Shown: positions 34,447 to 46,600, counted from the first letter of the stretch. The stretch is 64,000 bases of DNA from Okapia johnstoni (GCA_024291935.2 CM044315.1:56890385-56954384); one strand, 5' to 3'. The notes: a model not told the origin generated them from the letters alone. A program made the numbers and translations.

Positions 34447-34479
34447 TTGAAAACAGCAGCAAAAAAATGCTTTGGAATT

Positions 34480-34902
34480 TGAAAGAGCTGGTGTTGCTAT
34501 GTATAAAGTAGATAACTAATGAGAATCTATGGTATACCTCAGGGAACTCTGCTCATTGCTCTGTGGTGACCAAAATGGGAAGGAAATCTAAAAAGAATGG
34601 ATATATGTATGTGTGTGTGTGTGTGTGCTCAGTCATGTCCCACTCTTTGCACAACTATGGACTATAGCACACCAGGTTCCTCTGTCCATGGGATTCTCCA
34701 GGCGAGAATACTGGAGTGAGTTGCTATTTCCTTCTCCTGGGGATCTTCCCAACCCAGGGATCAAACCCATATCTCCTGCATCTCCTGCACTGGAAGGGAG
34801 ATTCTTTACTGCTGAGCGACCTGGGAAGCTCAGATATATTATACATATGACTGACTCACTTTGCTGTTCAGCAGAAACTAACACAACATTGCAAAGCAAC
34901 TT
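34480..34902 (+). mobile_element. L1 3' end, split by Bov-tA
   Basis: Sense L1 3' UTR blocks at 34480-34610 (aaagtagataactaatgaga, tctgtggtgaccaaaatggg) and 34832-34902 (atgactgactcactttgctg, gcagaaactaacacaacatt). The antisense Bov-tA at 34613-34831 separates them. Confidence 0.78.
34613..34831 (-). mobile_element. Bov-tA SINE nested in L1
   Basis: Antisense copy preceded by a (TG)n run (34612-34627), ending in the reversed tRNA head gagcgacctgggaagc. Confidence 0.9.
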
Positions 34903-35580
34903 GTTCTGTCACTGAGTCGTGTCCACCTCTTTACAACCCCAAGGAATGAAGCATACTAGGCTTCCCTGTCCTTCACTATCTCCCAGAGTTTGCTCAAATT
35001 CATGTCCACCATGGATGGTGATGCCATCCAACCATTTCATCCTCTGTCATCACCTTCTCCCCCTGCCCTCAATCTTTCCCAGCATCAGGGTCTTTCCAAT
35101 GAGTCAGCTCTTTGCATCAGGTGGCCAAAGCATTGGAGCTTCAGCTTTAGCATCAGTCCTTCCAATGAATATTCAGGGTTGATTTCCTTTAGGATTGACT
35201 GGTTTGATCTTCTTGCAGTCCAAGAGACTCTCAAGAATCTTTTCCAGCACCAAAATTTGAAAGCATTCATTCTTCGGCACTCAATCTGCTTTATGGTCCA
35301 GCTCTCACATTCGTACATGACTGCTGGAAAAACCACAGCTTTGACTATACTGATCTTTGTTGGCAAAGTGATGTCTCTGCTTTGGAATACGCTGTCTAGG
35401 TTTGTCATAACTTTCCTTCCAAGGAGCAAATATCTTTTAATTTTGTGGCTACCATCACTATCTGCAGTGATTTTGGAGCCCAAGAAAAGAAAATTGTCAC
35501 TTCTCCACTTTTTCCCCTTCTATTTGCCATGAAGTGAGTGGACAATATGCCATGATCTTAGTTTTTTAGATGTTGAGCTG
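34903..35580 (-). mobile_element. BovB LINE 3' region
   Basis: Antisense BovB from its 3' terminus (tctgtcactgagtcgtgtcc) to the gatgttgagctgaac block. Coding sequence diverged with small indels. Directly followed by a partial Bov SINE. Confidence 0.88.
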
Positions 35581-35701
35581 AACAGTGGAGTGAGTTGCAT
35601 TTCCTTCTCCAGGGGATCTCCTGACCCAGGGATCAAACTCAAGTCTCCTATGTCTCCTGCATGGGCAATTGGATTCTTTACCACTGAGCCACCCGGGAAG
35701 A
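35581..35701 (-). mobile_element. Bov-tA SINE, partial
   Basis: Antisense head half only: tggagtgagttgcatttcct to gagccacccgggaag. The 3' half is absent at the BovB joint. Confidence 0.85.
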
Positions 35702-35769
35702 TCATTATTTCAATAGCAACCCAATCCAATAAAACTTTTTATGAAAAGACCAAGAGGCAAATTCCCTCT

Positions 35770-35815
35770 TGCATGGACAAAAGATGCATCTTATGCATGG
35801 ACACAAGATGCATCC
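35770..35815. repeat. Short tandem duplication, ~24-bp unit
   Basis: tgcatggacaaaagatgcat at 35770 and tgcatggacacaagatgcat at 35794, differing by one base. Confidence 0.9.
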
Positions 35816-35819
35816 CCAA

Positions 35820-36775
35820 AGCAGGTCTAGAAGATGCACCACATGATCCAAAAATTTCACTTTAAGTGTTAGCCTAAGAAAGCAAAGATCCTCATTGTCA
35901 CAGTAAGTAGAAATAGTGTTTGTGAAAATCGTGACTTCAGTCTCCCATAAGAATCAGATTCCTCAAGTCATAGACCTACTAGTTTGTGACACAGGGTAGG
36001 CAATACTACGAAGGGGCTTTACCAGCACTTGTGAGACAAAGACCCCTTATGGACTGGAATCTTTTATTAAGACAAAGTCCCCTAAAAGCTGTCATGGTTG
36101 GACAAAGAGACTGCTGCTTGTCATTTCTTATCTTGAGTTCCCAGCCTGTGGGGAGGTCACCTGAGGCAAAGTCAACAACTTGGCACCAAAGTCTCCTCTG
36201 GCTGGCAGAGACCAGAGAGAATATTCTCTCAAGACATAAAACAAGATGAAGAGAGAATCTGATCCTGTTGTTGTTTTTATTTGTGATCCACAGCAAAGTT
36301 TGTCTTAACAGATGCTGATCTGGTCAAAACTGTAAACTAAGCAGACTGTGAGGCCAGCTCAAACAACAGCCTTGTCAGAACTATGCCTCAGTTTTACTCT
36401 ATGAATCTCCTCTTCATGACGAATGACACAGAAACAGAGACAAAGGAAAGCAATGACTATCTCTGTGAGGTTGGAAATCAACAGAAAACAAGAGTACTCA
36501 AAAGAGAAAACATTAGAGTTTCTATACGCAAAAAGCTATTGCACATAAATGGTTTTCCCTGCCAATTTGAACTTGCATGAGGAAAAAGACAAGGGGGGAC
36601 TCATCACTCTCACCCCCAACCAGACCCTACAGGCAGAGATCTGGGAGAGGGTGACATTGTAATAACTCTAGCCAACTTCCAGCTTTTGTCAAAAGTCCCA
36701 GGATCTCTCAGCTGCAGCCCTCAGAGTAATCAGCAGTGACCCAGTCAGTACTATCCCATTGTCACCACCAGAAAC
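35820..36775 (-). mobile_element. Probable ERV leader and gag N-terminal region
   Basis: Lies between the partial LTR (36776-37125) and the capsid-coding remnant, so it should be the ERV's leader and matrix region on the minus strand. I see no intact motif. A minus-strand AATAAA occurs near 36059. The stretch next to the LTR, about 36757-36775, is where a primer-binding site would lie; its tRNA cannot be named. Confidence 0.4.
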
Positions 36776-37125
36776 TGTTGGGAAGGCAAGCACTTTACCC
36801 TTTCAGGGTCTCTGGCTGGGCCTGAGAATTAACAGAAGAAAAGAAAACAAATGTATGTAATGTTAGTTTTACATGACATGGGAGCATTCATAAGAGAAAG
36901 AAGATCCAAAGAGGTAAAATCTAAATACTTATATACTAGATTGAACAAAGAGTGCTAATCATGGAAGCATAACCAAAATGAATAGACCAGGAGAAGATAA
37001 GAAATTATTTTAGCAAGGTTTGTTAGTACAGCATTCTCCTGGCCTCATCTCCCGTTTCTGGTGATAAAAATGTTTCTTTCCTCCTGGCACAGGGAGGGCA
37101 ACTCTCACATGTGAGTTTAACTTCA
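36776..37125 (-). mobile_element. ERV class I LTR, partial
   Basis: On the minus strand: TATA box tatataag (reverse complement of 36929-36936), a T/C-rich R-U5 stretch, ctcaggcccagccagagacc, a ctgaaagggta block, and terminal ttcccaaca. This is the usual class I LTR order and stands exactly where the 5' LTR of the 28625-36775 remnant is expected. The U3 limit is unclear. Confidence 0.6.
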
Positions 37126-37145
37126 GCTTTCAGGAATAAAAGGTG

Positions 37146-37347
37146 CTTCCCTTGTGGCTTAGACAGAAAAGAATCTGCCTACAATGCAGGAGACCGGGGT
37201 CTGATGCCTGGGTTGGGAAGATCCCCTGGAGAAGGTCATGGCTACCCACTCCAGTATTCTTGCCTGGAGAATCTCATGGACAGAGGAGCCTGGAGGGCTA
37301 CAGCCCATGGGGTTGCAAAGATACGATATGATTGAGCAACTAACACC
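37146..37347 (+). mobile_element. Bov-tA SINE
   Basis: Sense copy with a diverged 17-bp TSD: ttcaggaataaaaggtg (37129-37145) and ttcaggagtaagaagtg (37348-37364). Confidence 0.92.
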
Positions 37348-37364
37348 TTCAGGAGTAAGAAGTG

Positions 37365-38770
37365 GAATCAAGTACCTTTCTTTCACCTGCTGTTTTTTAA
37401 GTTCCTTTAGCTCAAAATAATCAGCATGTCAAGGTGGCATATTTTGGGGTGGCATGTCCTGAAATCACTTTTCTTCCTGTGTGTATATGGTCATACTTTG
37501 CTAAGCTATTTTTTTACATATAATTTTCAAATTGGAGATTTTTAGATAATATATTGTAGCAACTCTGGATTCTTATCCCCTCCAGGGATAGTTGTTGTTG
37601 CAGATTTTTTTGTTTCTTTAATGACTCGCCTGGATTAACTCTGTAGAGTCTGTCTCCCCAGCAGTGTGCAGCCACTGATGTCTTTGCTCAGGTTTTGTTT
37701 TGTTTAATGTACTTTTGTTTCATTTTTAAGCCTGACTCCCTAACGGACAACATAATTTAATGGTCAGCCAGTGACTGACTAGAGATTGTACATAAACTTT
37801 TTGAAACAGTGAAGTTTCCACCCTTTGCCATGGAGCTGTGTGTGTTTAAAGAATGTCATCAAACTTCAGGCAGTTTACAGTCTGCTCTAGCTTATTCTTT
37901 CTGTGTCTCAAAGCTTCACATTCATCATGGACAAGTGGATAGCCAGGGCCCTATCTGATCTTTCCTCTGTGGGTGCACATCCTTGAGCACGCATGCACCT
38001 GCTTCTAAATCACAAGGTCTAAGTGGCCACTTGTGAACTCTGCTATCACTCTCTCTGTGTCTGAATTTTCCTTTTACTTTTCTAGCTGGTCTGTCAATCT
38101 CTCCCTTGCCCAAGCAGTATTATGACCTCAGGCAGCTTACTTAAAATGCTTGCTACTATTCCTGGCTTTTCCTGTTATCATTTTTGACAATGCCCTTGTG
38201 TATCTGTGCTTTGCTCCAGAGCAAATCAGCCCCCTCTGGTAAGGAGATTGCAATTCCTCACAGCTTGCCCTGCCTTAATAAAATTACTGAACAGCAGAGC
38301 TGGGTGAGGAATAGCAGAATCCCCAGGATAAAATGCCACAGACTCCCACTATTCTTACTGATGCTTAGTTTTTATTGAATAAATGCTTCTCAATTAGATG
38401 GATGTCTTTGGTCAATTTCTAAAATCCTGGAGTGGCTGTTTTTAACAGCTTTGTCTGGTTTTATACTTGCTTTTAAGGAAGAAGTTTTGCCTCCCTCCTC
38501 ACTCAACCTTTCCAGAAGTCCCACCACACATTCAAATTTTTTGCTTTGGGCCACAGGTCACTGCAACATTTCATCATGACATGTGAAAAAGGAAGATATT
38601 CACGACTTATGAACGACCTTATGAATGAGGAGATACACTCCATTTTTAAATAAAATTCAATATCAAAAATGATCCAATGAAATTCCAATTAAAATATCAG
38701 TGGGATTCTTGGTGGAACATGATTAGACAGTGTAGATATTGACACAGAAATAAACCAATGGTGGAGGTTA
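37365..38770 (-). other. Unassigned, probably old L1M/ERV-like in part
   Basis: The stretch 37560-38530 (for example attgaataaatgcttctcaa and ttggtcaatttctaaaatcc) resembles an ancient high-copy repeat that I cannot place securely. No gene signature. Confidence 0.3.
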
Positions 38771-38776
38771 GAAAGG

Positions 38777-38995
38777 GCTTCCCTGGTAGCGCAGCTGGTA
38801 AAGAATCCGTCTGCAATGTAGGAGACCCCGGTTCAATTCATGGGTTGGGAGGATCCCCTGGAGGAGGGCACGACAACCCACTCTGGTATTCTTGTGTCAA
38901 GAATCCTCATGGACGAAGGAGCCTGATGGGCTACAATCCATGGGGTCGCAAAGAGTTGGACACGACTGAGTGGCTAAGCACAGCATAGCACAGAA
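38777..38995 (+). mobile_element. Bov-tA SINE
   Basis: Sense copy ending gtggctaagcacagcatagc. Perfect 10-bp TSD gttagaaagg at 38767-38776 and 38996-39005. Confidence 0.94.
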
Positions 38996-39049
38996 GTTAG
39001 AAAGGCTATAAACAGAGTGTATAGGCAGAATTCTTTGGACTCCCAGTGG

Positions 39050-39598
39050 CGCTTGTCCTTCTGTAATATCCTCCCCTCTGATTGAGGTAGAATATAATGA
39101 AATGTCCTTCCCATGAAACTCTGTATTATATGAAAAAAAAAAAAAATGAAGATTATCTATGTAGGTAGTCCTGGTCTAATCAAATGAGCCCTTTAAAAGT
39201 AAAAACTATTCTCCGGTTGGTGAGAGAAGAGAGACCCAGAGATTGAAAGGTGGAGAAGTATCTGACATGGAATTGCTGACTTTGAATATGGAGGTGGCAC
39301 AGGCCAAGGAATGTGGGTGGCCTTGAGATGCTGAGAGTGGCCCCAGACTAACAGCCAAGGAAATGGGGACTTCATTCTTAAAACCCCAAGGCACTGAATT
39401 CTGCCAACAACCTGAATGAGTCTGAAAGCAGGTTATTCTCAAAACTTCCAGATAAGAGCCCAGTCTAGCCAACATCTTAATTCCAGCTGAGCCTACCTGG
39501 ACTTCTGATCTACAGAGCTGTGAGATAATAAGTGGGTATTGTTTTAACCTGAAATTTCTGCGGTAATTTGTTAGACAACTAACAGACAACTAATGCAC
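39050..39598 (+). mobile_element. MLT1-type LTR (ERVL-MaLR), solo
   Basis: Sense counterpart of the LTR at 16025-17740: ctaatcaaatgagccctttaaa, aattctgccaacaacctgaa, tacagagctgtgagataataa, terminal gacaactaatgca. An (A)n run lies at 39133-39146. No internal region is attached. Confidence 0.75.
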
Positions 39599-39741
39599 CC
39601 CCCTATATTTATATAAGTATTTGAAAGATGACAGAGCTGTCTTTGCAGATTCTTGGTGAAAGGAGGATCTATTCAATGAGTAATTCTAGGACAAATGATC
39701 ATACATAAAGAATTCAAAAAGGCTGGATCTCTACCTCAAAA

Positions 39742-40013
39742 CAGAGAAGGCAATGGCACCCCACTCCAGTACTCTTGCCTGGAAAATCCCATGGACAGAG
39801 GAGCCTGGTAGGCTGCAGTCCATGGAGTCGCTAAGAGTTGGACACGACTGAGCTACTTCACTTTAACTTTTCACTTTCATGCACTGGAGAAGGAAATGGC
39901 AACCCACTCCAGTATTCTTGCCTGGAGAATCCCAGGGACGGGGGAGCCTGGTGGGCTGCTGTCTATCGGGTCTCACAGAGTCGGACACGACTGAAGTGAC
40001 TTAGCAGCAGCAG
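39742..40013 (+). mobile_element. Bov-A2 SINE (dimer)
   Basis: Sense dimer ending (agc)n. Perfect 11-bp TSD ctacctcaaaa at 39731-39741 and 40014-40024. Confidence 0.95.
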
Positions 40014-40221
40014 CTACCTCAAAATATGACAAACAGATAGAAATTTTCAACATTTACAGCAAAGAATTCCTTAATGAAAGATGTAAAATAAATGCATAAA
40101 AGTTTTGAAAGTTGAAGTATGTTAAAAATTTAAAATTCAACTATCAAAGGTCAACAATGAACAAAGAAAAAGGAAGGAAAGAACAAGAAGTCAGAAAAGC
40201 AGGAGTGTGCAATGTCTCATT

Positions 40222-40436
40222 GAAGAGCCAACTCATTGGAAAAGACACTGGTGCTGGGAAGATTGAGGGCAGGAGAACAGGGCTACAGAGGATGAAATGA
40301 TTGGATAACATCACCAACTCAATTGACATGAGTCTGGACAAACTCCAGGAGATAGTGAAGATCAGGGAAGCCTGACGTGATGCAGTTCATGGGGTCGCAA
40401 AGAGTCAGATACGACTCAGCGATTAAACAACAACAT
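40222..40436 (+). mobile_element. BovB LINE 3' tip
   Basis: Sense terminal ~215 bp: gccaactcattggaaaagac to gcgattaaacaacaac. Non-coding at this length. Confidence 0.85.
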
Positions 40437-41040
40437 CTCAAGAGTCCCGAGAGAAGCATGTATGTAGAAAAGCAGTTGCCATCTGTGTTGAACTCTATTA
40501 CTGACGGGAGAATTTGAGGAACACAGAAAAGCATACACTGGATTTGAAGACACAAAGAAAACTGATGGCTAGAACAAGAGCATCTCATTGGAGTAGGAGG
40601 AAACCCAGGGTAGTGCATAGACAGCTGGGTCTCTTGTTCATTACCCTTCCAGAAAATGCCACCCCTCCCCCATGCAGTGTGCTTGAATCAAGAAGCAGTT
40701 CCTACAGGCCTAAAATGCCCTATCACTTGCAGATTCACAGCTCTCCTAAAATACCCATGGTAGTGACAGGTGTCTATTTGGTTTTTATTTTGTAACAGAA
40801 CTAGTTGAATTACTATCTGTTTCATGATTTACTTAGCTGATTTCACATGCTTTTGAGAATTGTATCATTTGTCTGGCAATTTTTCCTTTCTAGGAAGATT
40901 AGAGAGAGAGAAACCATATCAAAATTGTGGCAATCTCTACAGTCAAAATAGGTCTTAGTTGTTTCTAGTCAATCTGAACTTTCTGGAGAGTCAAGGGATA
41001 GAAATTTGAGCTGCATTTTGCAGTGCTAAAATCTTACACT
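40437..41040. other. Unassigned single-copy DNA
   Basis: No gene. Contains one copy of a ~38-bp segment (40665-40702) that recurs at 42283-42320. Confidence 0.4.
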
Positions 41041-41076
41041 ATATATATACATATGTATATATGTATATATATAGTG
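41041..41076. repeat. TA-rich microsatellite
   Basis: Interrupted (TA)n with CATATG/GTATAT variants. A matching TA run continues after the SINE at about 41320-41330. Confidence 0.85.
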
Positions 41077-41077
41077 T

Positions 41078-41302
41078 ATGTGTGTGTGTGCTCAGTCCCT
41101 TCAGCTGTGTCCGACTCTTTGCAACCCCATGGATTGTAGTCCGCCATGCTCCTCTGTCTATGGGATTCTCCAGGCAAGAATACTGGAGCGGGTTATTATG
41201 TCCTCCTCCAGGGGATCTTCCCGACCCAGGGATCAAACCTGCATCTTCTGTGTCTCCTTCATTGCAGGCAGATTCTTTACCACTGAGCCACTGGGGAAGC
41301 CC
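41078..41302 (-). mobile_element. Bov-tA SINE in a TA microsatellite
   Basis: Antisense copy with a (tg)n start. TSD atatatagtgt at 41067-41077 and 41303-41313. Confidence 0.92.
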
Positions 41303-41313
41303 ATATATAGTGT

Positions 41314-42980
41314 GTGTATATATATATAGCATAAAAACCCTGAAATTACTCTCCCTCCCCTTTTTCTTTTCATTGTCCCTTGCAAGGTTGACTTAACTGG
41401 TCATTTGGCCCCACTAATTCAATAAAAAAAACAAAACCTGAGGGTAAGGATGTGCAGGGGAATGGTCAGAGGCCCACTCCTGTGCTCCCTAGGGACTGGT
41501 TTTATCTCAACCGATGAAATCTTGAAAATATTCCCCTTTCTCCAAATTATTCTACACCAACAAAAATAGCTCCTAAACTATAGAAGCTCTGGATGTGCAA
41601 AAGGATTTCAAGATTTCACTAATGAAGATTATAATTAAAATATTTAAATGGGTTTTTAATTTTCTTTTTAGGCTATGCTATTTCCTAGTCCTCTCAAGGA
41701 GCTGCTATTGTTCAATCCTGACAGAATTCTGTTAGAAATTATAGCCTGCTGCCTTTCAGTATCTTCATTAAAATGCAATGCTGCCAGATATATCTGCATG
41801 CATATGAATGAAGCATCTATAGAATAATTAAGTCATGAATAACACATTGCTGAAAATGGCTTTTCCTGAATAGGGAAAGACTATTATTTATGAACCCAGA
41901 GATGTTATATTATATGAAAAAATAATTGGCCATAACAGGTATTATTTGAAGACACATTAATTTAAATTACGATTGCCCTTTTATAGACTCCATTTTTAAT
42001 AAAATGGCATTTACATTAGAAAACGAATGTGAATTCATGTGCCATTTTTCTTTATTTTGCTCAAAAGGCCACCTGAAAGCTTTTTGGCAATGGGGATTGC
42101 ATAATTTGAGAATCTTGAGATCTTTTACAAACAAAAGGTCATTAGAATCCAGCAACTTCACAGACCTGGGTCCAAACTAATAGCTACATATCAATGGAAG
42201 AACAAAGATACTGTTCACAAGCAGTACTTAGGCTTTTTCAAGGAGCATTGTAGAAGCAAAAGCTAAGCTACCCTGAGTCTGTCCCTCCACCATGCAGTGT
42301 GTTTGACTCAAGAAGCAGTTCTTTTCCAAAAGCCCCAGTTTAGCAAGTACCACATTCTGGAGTTAAACTGTGCTGTAATTTCAGCACTGTTTAATGTTTA
42401 GCTCTGGACTCTCCCGAGACCCGTAACCACGGCACACCGTGTGCTGAAGTCTAGAGACAGAGGAAGAATAAGGGAGAAGGCATGAGAAAGACTGGAGAGG
42501 GAAAAAGGACACAAAGTTCAAGGTGAAAAGAAAAATGTAATACCCCTTCCTTCTTGACCTCCCTCAGGTTCCTGGATTGAGTCTCTTTTGTGGTCAAAGC
42601 TCTTTGTGATTCATTTCACATTTGGTTTTTCTTCTGCTTCTTTTTCAAAATGCAACACACCCAGTAAATTCTCAGAAAAGGCTCCTTGAGGAAGGGTCAG
42701 AGTTAAATGTCAGCAGAGAAAAGAAGCCTACCATCTACTTAGTCCCAGTGGCAGTCAAAGGACCTGTCTCCAATCCAGGGAACCCGTTTCCTCCTTTCCA
42801 CTTTCCCTTGCAGGTGCCTCAGTCCATTCTTTGTACCTGGGTGACAGCAGCTTCCCCTCTGGTGCCCTGTCTACAATCTCCCATCCCCCCACCCAATGCC
42901 CCACCCTGTCTTTCTATCCTCCACAACCCACCCAAGTACAAGTACACTCCCTAAACCATTTCTGATTAAGTCATTTATCT
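41314..42980. other. Single-copy DNA; candidate conserved element
   Basis: No gene or repeat. 41640-42160 is AT-rich, repeat-free and low in CpG, with homeodomain/POU-like words (gcatgcatatgaatgaagca, gaataattaagtcatgaata). This makes it a candidate conserved non-coding element, on composition alone. 42780-42955 is C-rich. Confidence 0.3.
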
Positions 42981-42984
42981 AATA

Positions 42985-43740
42985 AAAATTCCACAGCAGT
43001 TTCTCAGGATCAGTTCCAAACCACTCAACATGCTTCAAACACCCTGCAGGACCTGGCTCCAGACTGCCTCTCCAGCTCCTTCTGCAGAGCCTTGCATGGT
43101 CCCCTCTCTCCAGTTTAAATCAATTACTCATCACTTTTTGAGTGCATCTGTTCCAGGTCCTCAGACATTCTGTTTCCCTAACTGACATCTAGTCCTCCTT
43201 AAATATTTACCTCAAAGACCCACTAGACCTGCAAGCATTGCTTGCCCATCCCCCCCCCCAACTTGTTTTGATGTCCCCCATGGCACTCTGTGGAGAAGGC
43301 AATGGCACCCCACTCCAGTACTCTTGCCTGGAAACTCCCATGGATGGAGGAGCCTGGTAGGTTGCAGTCCATGGGGTCGCAAAGAGTCGGATATGATTGA
43401 GCGTCTTCACTTTCACGGATTGGAGAAGGAAATGGCAACCCACTCCAGTATTCTTGCCTGGAGAATCCCAGGGATGGGGGAGCCTGGTGGGCTGCCGTCT
43501 ATGGGGTCGCATAGAGTCAGACACGACTGAAGTGACTTAGCAGCAGCATGGCATTCTGAGTATTGCATTTATACCTCAAGGAAAACACTTTTACTCTTTT
43601 CTATAATTGTTGATTTATTTGTCTATTTTCCCCACTAGAGTACAATCTCCTTAAAAGCAAAAAAATATTTCCTTGGACTTTGTGTCCTATCATCTGTTCC
43701 AGGGTATAACAATAAAAGCCCCTTGAATGAAAGAATTAAA
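42985..43740 (+). mobile_element. L2 LINE 3' region, split by Bov-A2
   Basis: Diverged L2 blocks on both sides of the SINE: ctgcaggacctggctccaga, cttctgcagagccttgcatg, then ccccactagagtacaatctc and a terminal ccttgaatgaaagaa. Confidence 0.6.
43291..43546 (+). mobile_element. Bov-A2 SINE (dimer) nested in L2
   Basis: Sense dimer ending (agc)n. TSD catggcactctg (43279-43290) and catggcattctg (43547-43558), one mismatch. Confidence 0.94.
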
Positions 43741-44100
43741 TATAGCATAAGGCAGAACAAGGTAGGTGCTGTCACCTTCTGCTTTATGTAGTAATGAGTC
43801 AAACATAGGTTCTTAGAGACCAGAAGTTTACACTTTGACCCTACTATATATTGAGTGATGACAAATTATCCTAGTCTTCTGATCATCTTTACTCTGTAAA
43901 GTAGATATAGATATTCATTTTTTTCACAGAGTTGTTTTGAAGATTAAATTAAATAAGGGAAAATAAGTATTGAGTGGGAGACCTGGCATATAATATGTAA
44001 TCAGTAATGGTAGTTATTAGTATTGTTACTATTTTTATTGCTATCAAAGCATAGCCAATAAAAACTTAAAAGGCAGTTTGAGGTAGGGTGGGATATATTC

Positions 44101-44309
44101 CCAGGTGGCCTAGTGGTAGAGAAACTGCCTGCCAGTGAAGGAGATGTAAGAGACACAGGTTTGATCCCTGGGTTGGGAAGACCCCCTGGAGTAGGAAATA
44201 GCAACCCAGTATTCTTGCCTGGAAAATTCCATGGACAGAGAAGCCTGGCAGGCTACTGTCCATGGGGCCACAAAGAGTCAGATACGGCTGAGCACACACG
44301 GCACACAGT
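44101..44309 (+). mobile_element. Bov-tA SINE
   Basis: Sense copy, ccaggtggcctagtggtaga to gctgagcacacacggc. TSD gatatattc at 44092-44100 and 44310-44318. Confidence 0.92.
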
Positions 44310-44319
44310 GATATATTCA

Positions 44320-44905
44320 CCTTCATTTTAAGGATTCATTATATCATTAGAACAGAATACAAGACCCCCAGATAATCCATAATGAAACACTGTAACTAAA
44401 GTAGCATAAGCAGACTGGCAAACCAATCTTATTTTGCTACTCCATTCAGTTCCTCTGTCAGGGTGTGGTGGGGAAAAGGATACTCTGCTGTGGTTGTAAT
44501 CACTAAGTCACATCTTTTTTTGTTTGTTCCCACATTCACCCAATATAGATTTTTCAAGAGGTATCGCACTTAGCACTGAGTGAGGAGTTAAAACAACATT
44601 GAATACTAGGAGGTATGACTGCAGGTAGGAGGTATGACTGCAGGTAGAAGGTATGACTTTGGCCAGCAGTGTGATCAAGGGCTAGTCACACCTATTCAGG
44701 CATCTGTTGTTTCCTCATCTATATAATTGGAAAAGTGGACTATCAGATCTCTAAGGTTCCTCACTTCACCAAAATCATAATTACAAGTGGAAGTATGGCC
44801 CCTACCCTAAAAAGAAAAAAAAGTAATTATGATGGGACTAGACTATTAAAGTATAAGTGACCTGGTTTTGCTTATTTGTCCCCTCTCCCCACTGTTCTAA
44901 TGATG
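44320..44905. other. Unassigned single-copy DNA
   Basis: Nothing recognised apart from the short tandem repeat at 44608-44662. Confidence 0.4.
44608..44662. repeat. 19-bp tandem repeat, ~2.9 copies
   Basis: Unit aggaggtatgactgcaggt: two identical copies at 44608-44626 and 44627-44645, plus a diverged third. Confidence 0.93.
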
Positions 44906-45115
44906 TGCTGTGTGCATAGTTGCTCAGTCGTGTCTGACTCTTTACAACTCCATGGACTGTAGCCCGCCAGGTTCCTCTGTCCATGGGGATTCTCCAGGCA
45001 AGAATACTGGAGTGGGTTGCCATATCCTCCTCCAGGGAATCTTCCCAGCCCAGAAACTGAACCCAGGTCTCCCACCTTGCAGGCAGATTCTTACCGTCTG
45101 AGCCACCAGGGAATC
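44906..45115 (-). mobile_element. Bov-tA SINE
   Basis: Antisense copy from gctgtgtgcatagttgctca to gagccaccagggaatc. Confidence 0.9.
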
Positions 45116-45908
45116 ATACAGCCAGACTAACACTCAGATTTCATGTCATGGAATCCTCAGAATGTGGAAGGTGGAGAAAAAGTTAACTGGGTGGTTATCT
45201 GTAAGAGAGCAGCGAAAGCTGCAAACTGACAGAGCAGGTGGGCAGAGAGGAAGGTGAGGGAACAAGAAGACCTGAGGGAGGACTGAAAAAGTTCAAGATA
45301 AGATGATACAGATTAGAGAAAAGTTACTGAGTACTACAGGAGGTAGCAGGGGACTTTCATGATCTCCATACCCACTTATGCCTTTCAAGAGAAACAAGTA
45401 AAACAGAGTCTTTCCCTAAATGTAGCACTTCCCTGAGTGATTGGATTTGATCATTTGATCTGATCATTCAAAATGAGTCAAAATGTCAGTGAACTTATAC
45501 CAATTAATGAGAAGACAGAAGTACCAATTGATACACCCATAAACATGTGTACTCTGAATGTGTTTAATTGTCAGGGTACAGGAGATGAATGAAATATGAT
45601 TTGAGGTACCTTCAGAATACTTTTTAAAAATTAAAAGTTGACATTTTAGAGATGAGGGAAAGAGAAAAGTGGTGAACTTCCTTATCATCCAATGATAAGC
45701 CAGTCAGACCTAATGAAATCCACGTAAATAACATAATTGACAAAAGTAAAGAAAGTATTCCAATACGGTGGATGAAAAATTACTTCACCAACAGGTGAGG
45801 ATTACTCAAAAAGTTTAACCTTTTTACCTCTTTTTTCAACGTTATGTAAGTAACGTAGTCTATGTTTTTTAAAAGGTATGGTTACCTTTCTACTCGACAG
45901 TGCTAAGG
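45116..45908. other. Unassigned single-copy DNA
   Basis: No gene or recognisable repeat. Confidence 0.4.
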
Positions 45909-46600
45909 CTTTTTTTTTTAATATTTATTTATTTGGCTGAGCCAGATCACAGGATCTTTAATCTTTGTTGCAGCGTGTGGATCTTTACTTGCAGCATCTG
46001 AGATCTTTAGTTGTAGCATGAAGGATCAAGTTCCCTGACCAGGGATTGATCCCAGGACCCCTGCATCAGTTCAGTTCAGTTCAGTTCAGTTGCTCAGTAA
46101 TGTCCAACTCTTTGCAACCCCATGGACTGCATCACACCAGGCCTCCCTGTCCATCACCAACTCCTGGAGTTTACTCAAACTCATGTCCATCAAGTTGGTG
46201 ATGCCATCCAACCATTTCATCCTCTGTCATCCCCTTCTCCCACCTTCAATCTCTGCCAGCATCAGGGTCTTTTCAAATGAGTCAGTTCTTCGCATCAGGT
46301 GACCAAAGTTTGGAGTTTCAGCTTCAACATCAGTCCTTCCAATGAATATTCAGGACTGATTTCCTTTAGGATGGACTGGTTGGATTTCCTTGCAGTCCAA
46401 GGGACTCCCAAGAGTCTTCTCCAACCACAGTTCAAAAACATCAGTTCTTTGGGGCTCAGCTTTCTTTATAGTCCAACCCTCACACCCATACATGACCACT
46501 GGAAAAACCGTAGCTTTGACTAGATGGACCTTTGTCAGAAAAGTAATGTCTCTGCTTTTAAATATGCTGTCTAGGTTGGTCATAACTTTTCTTTCAAGAA

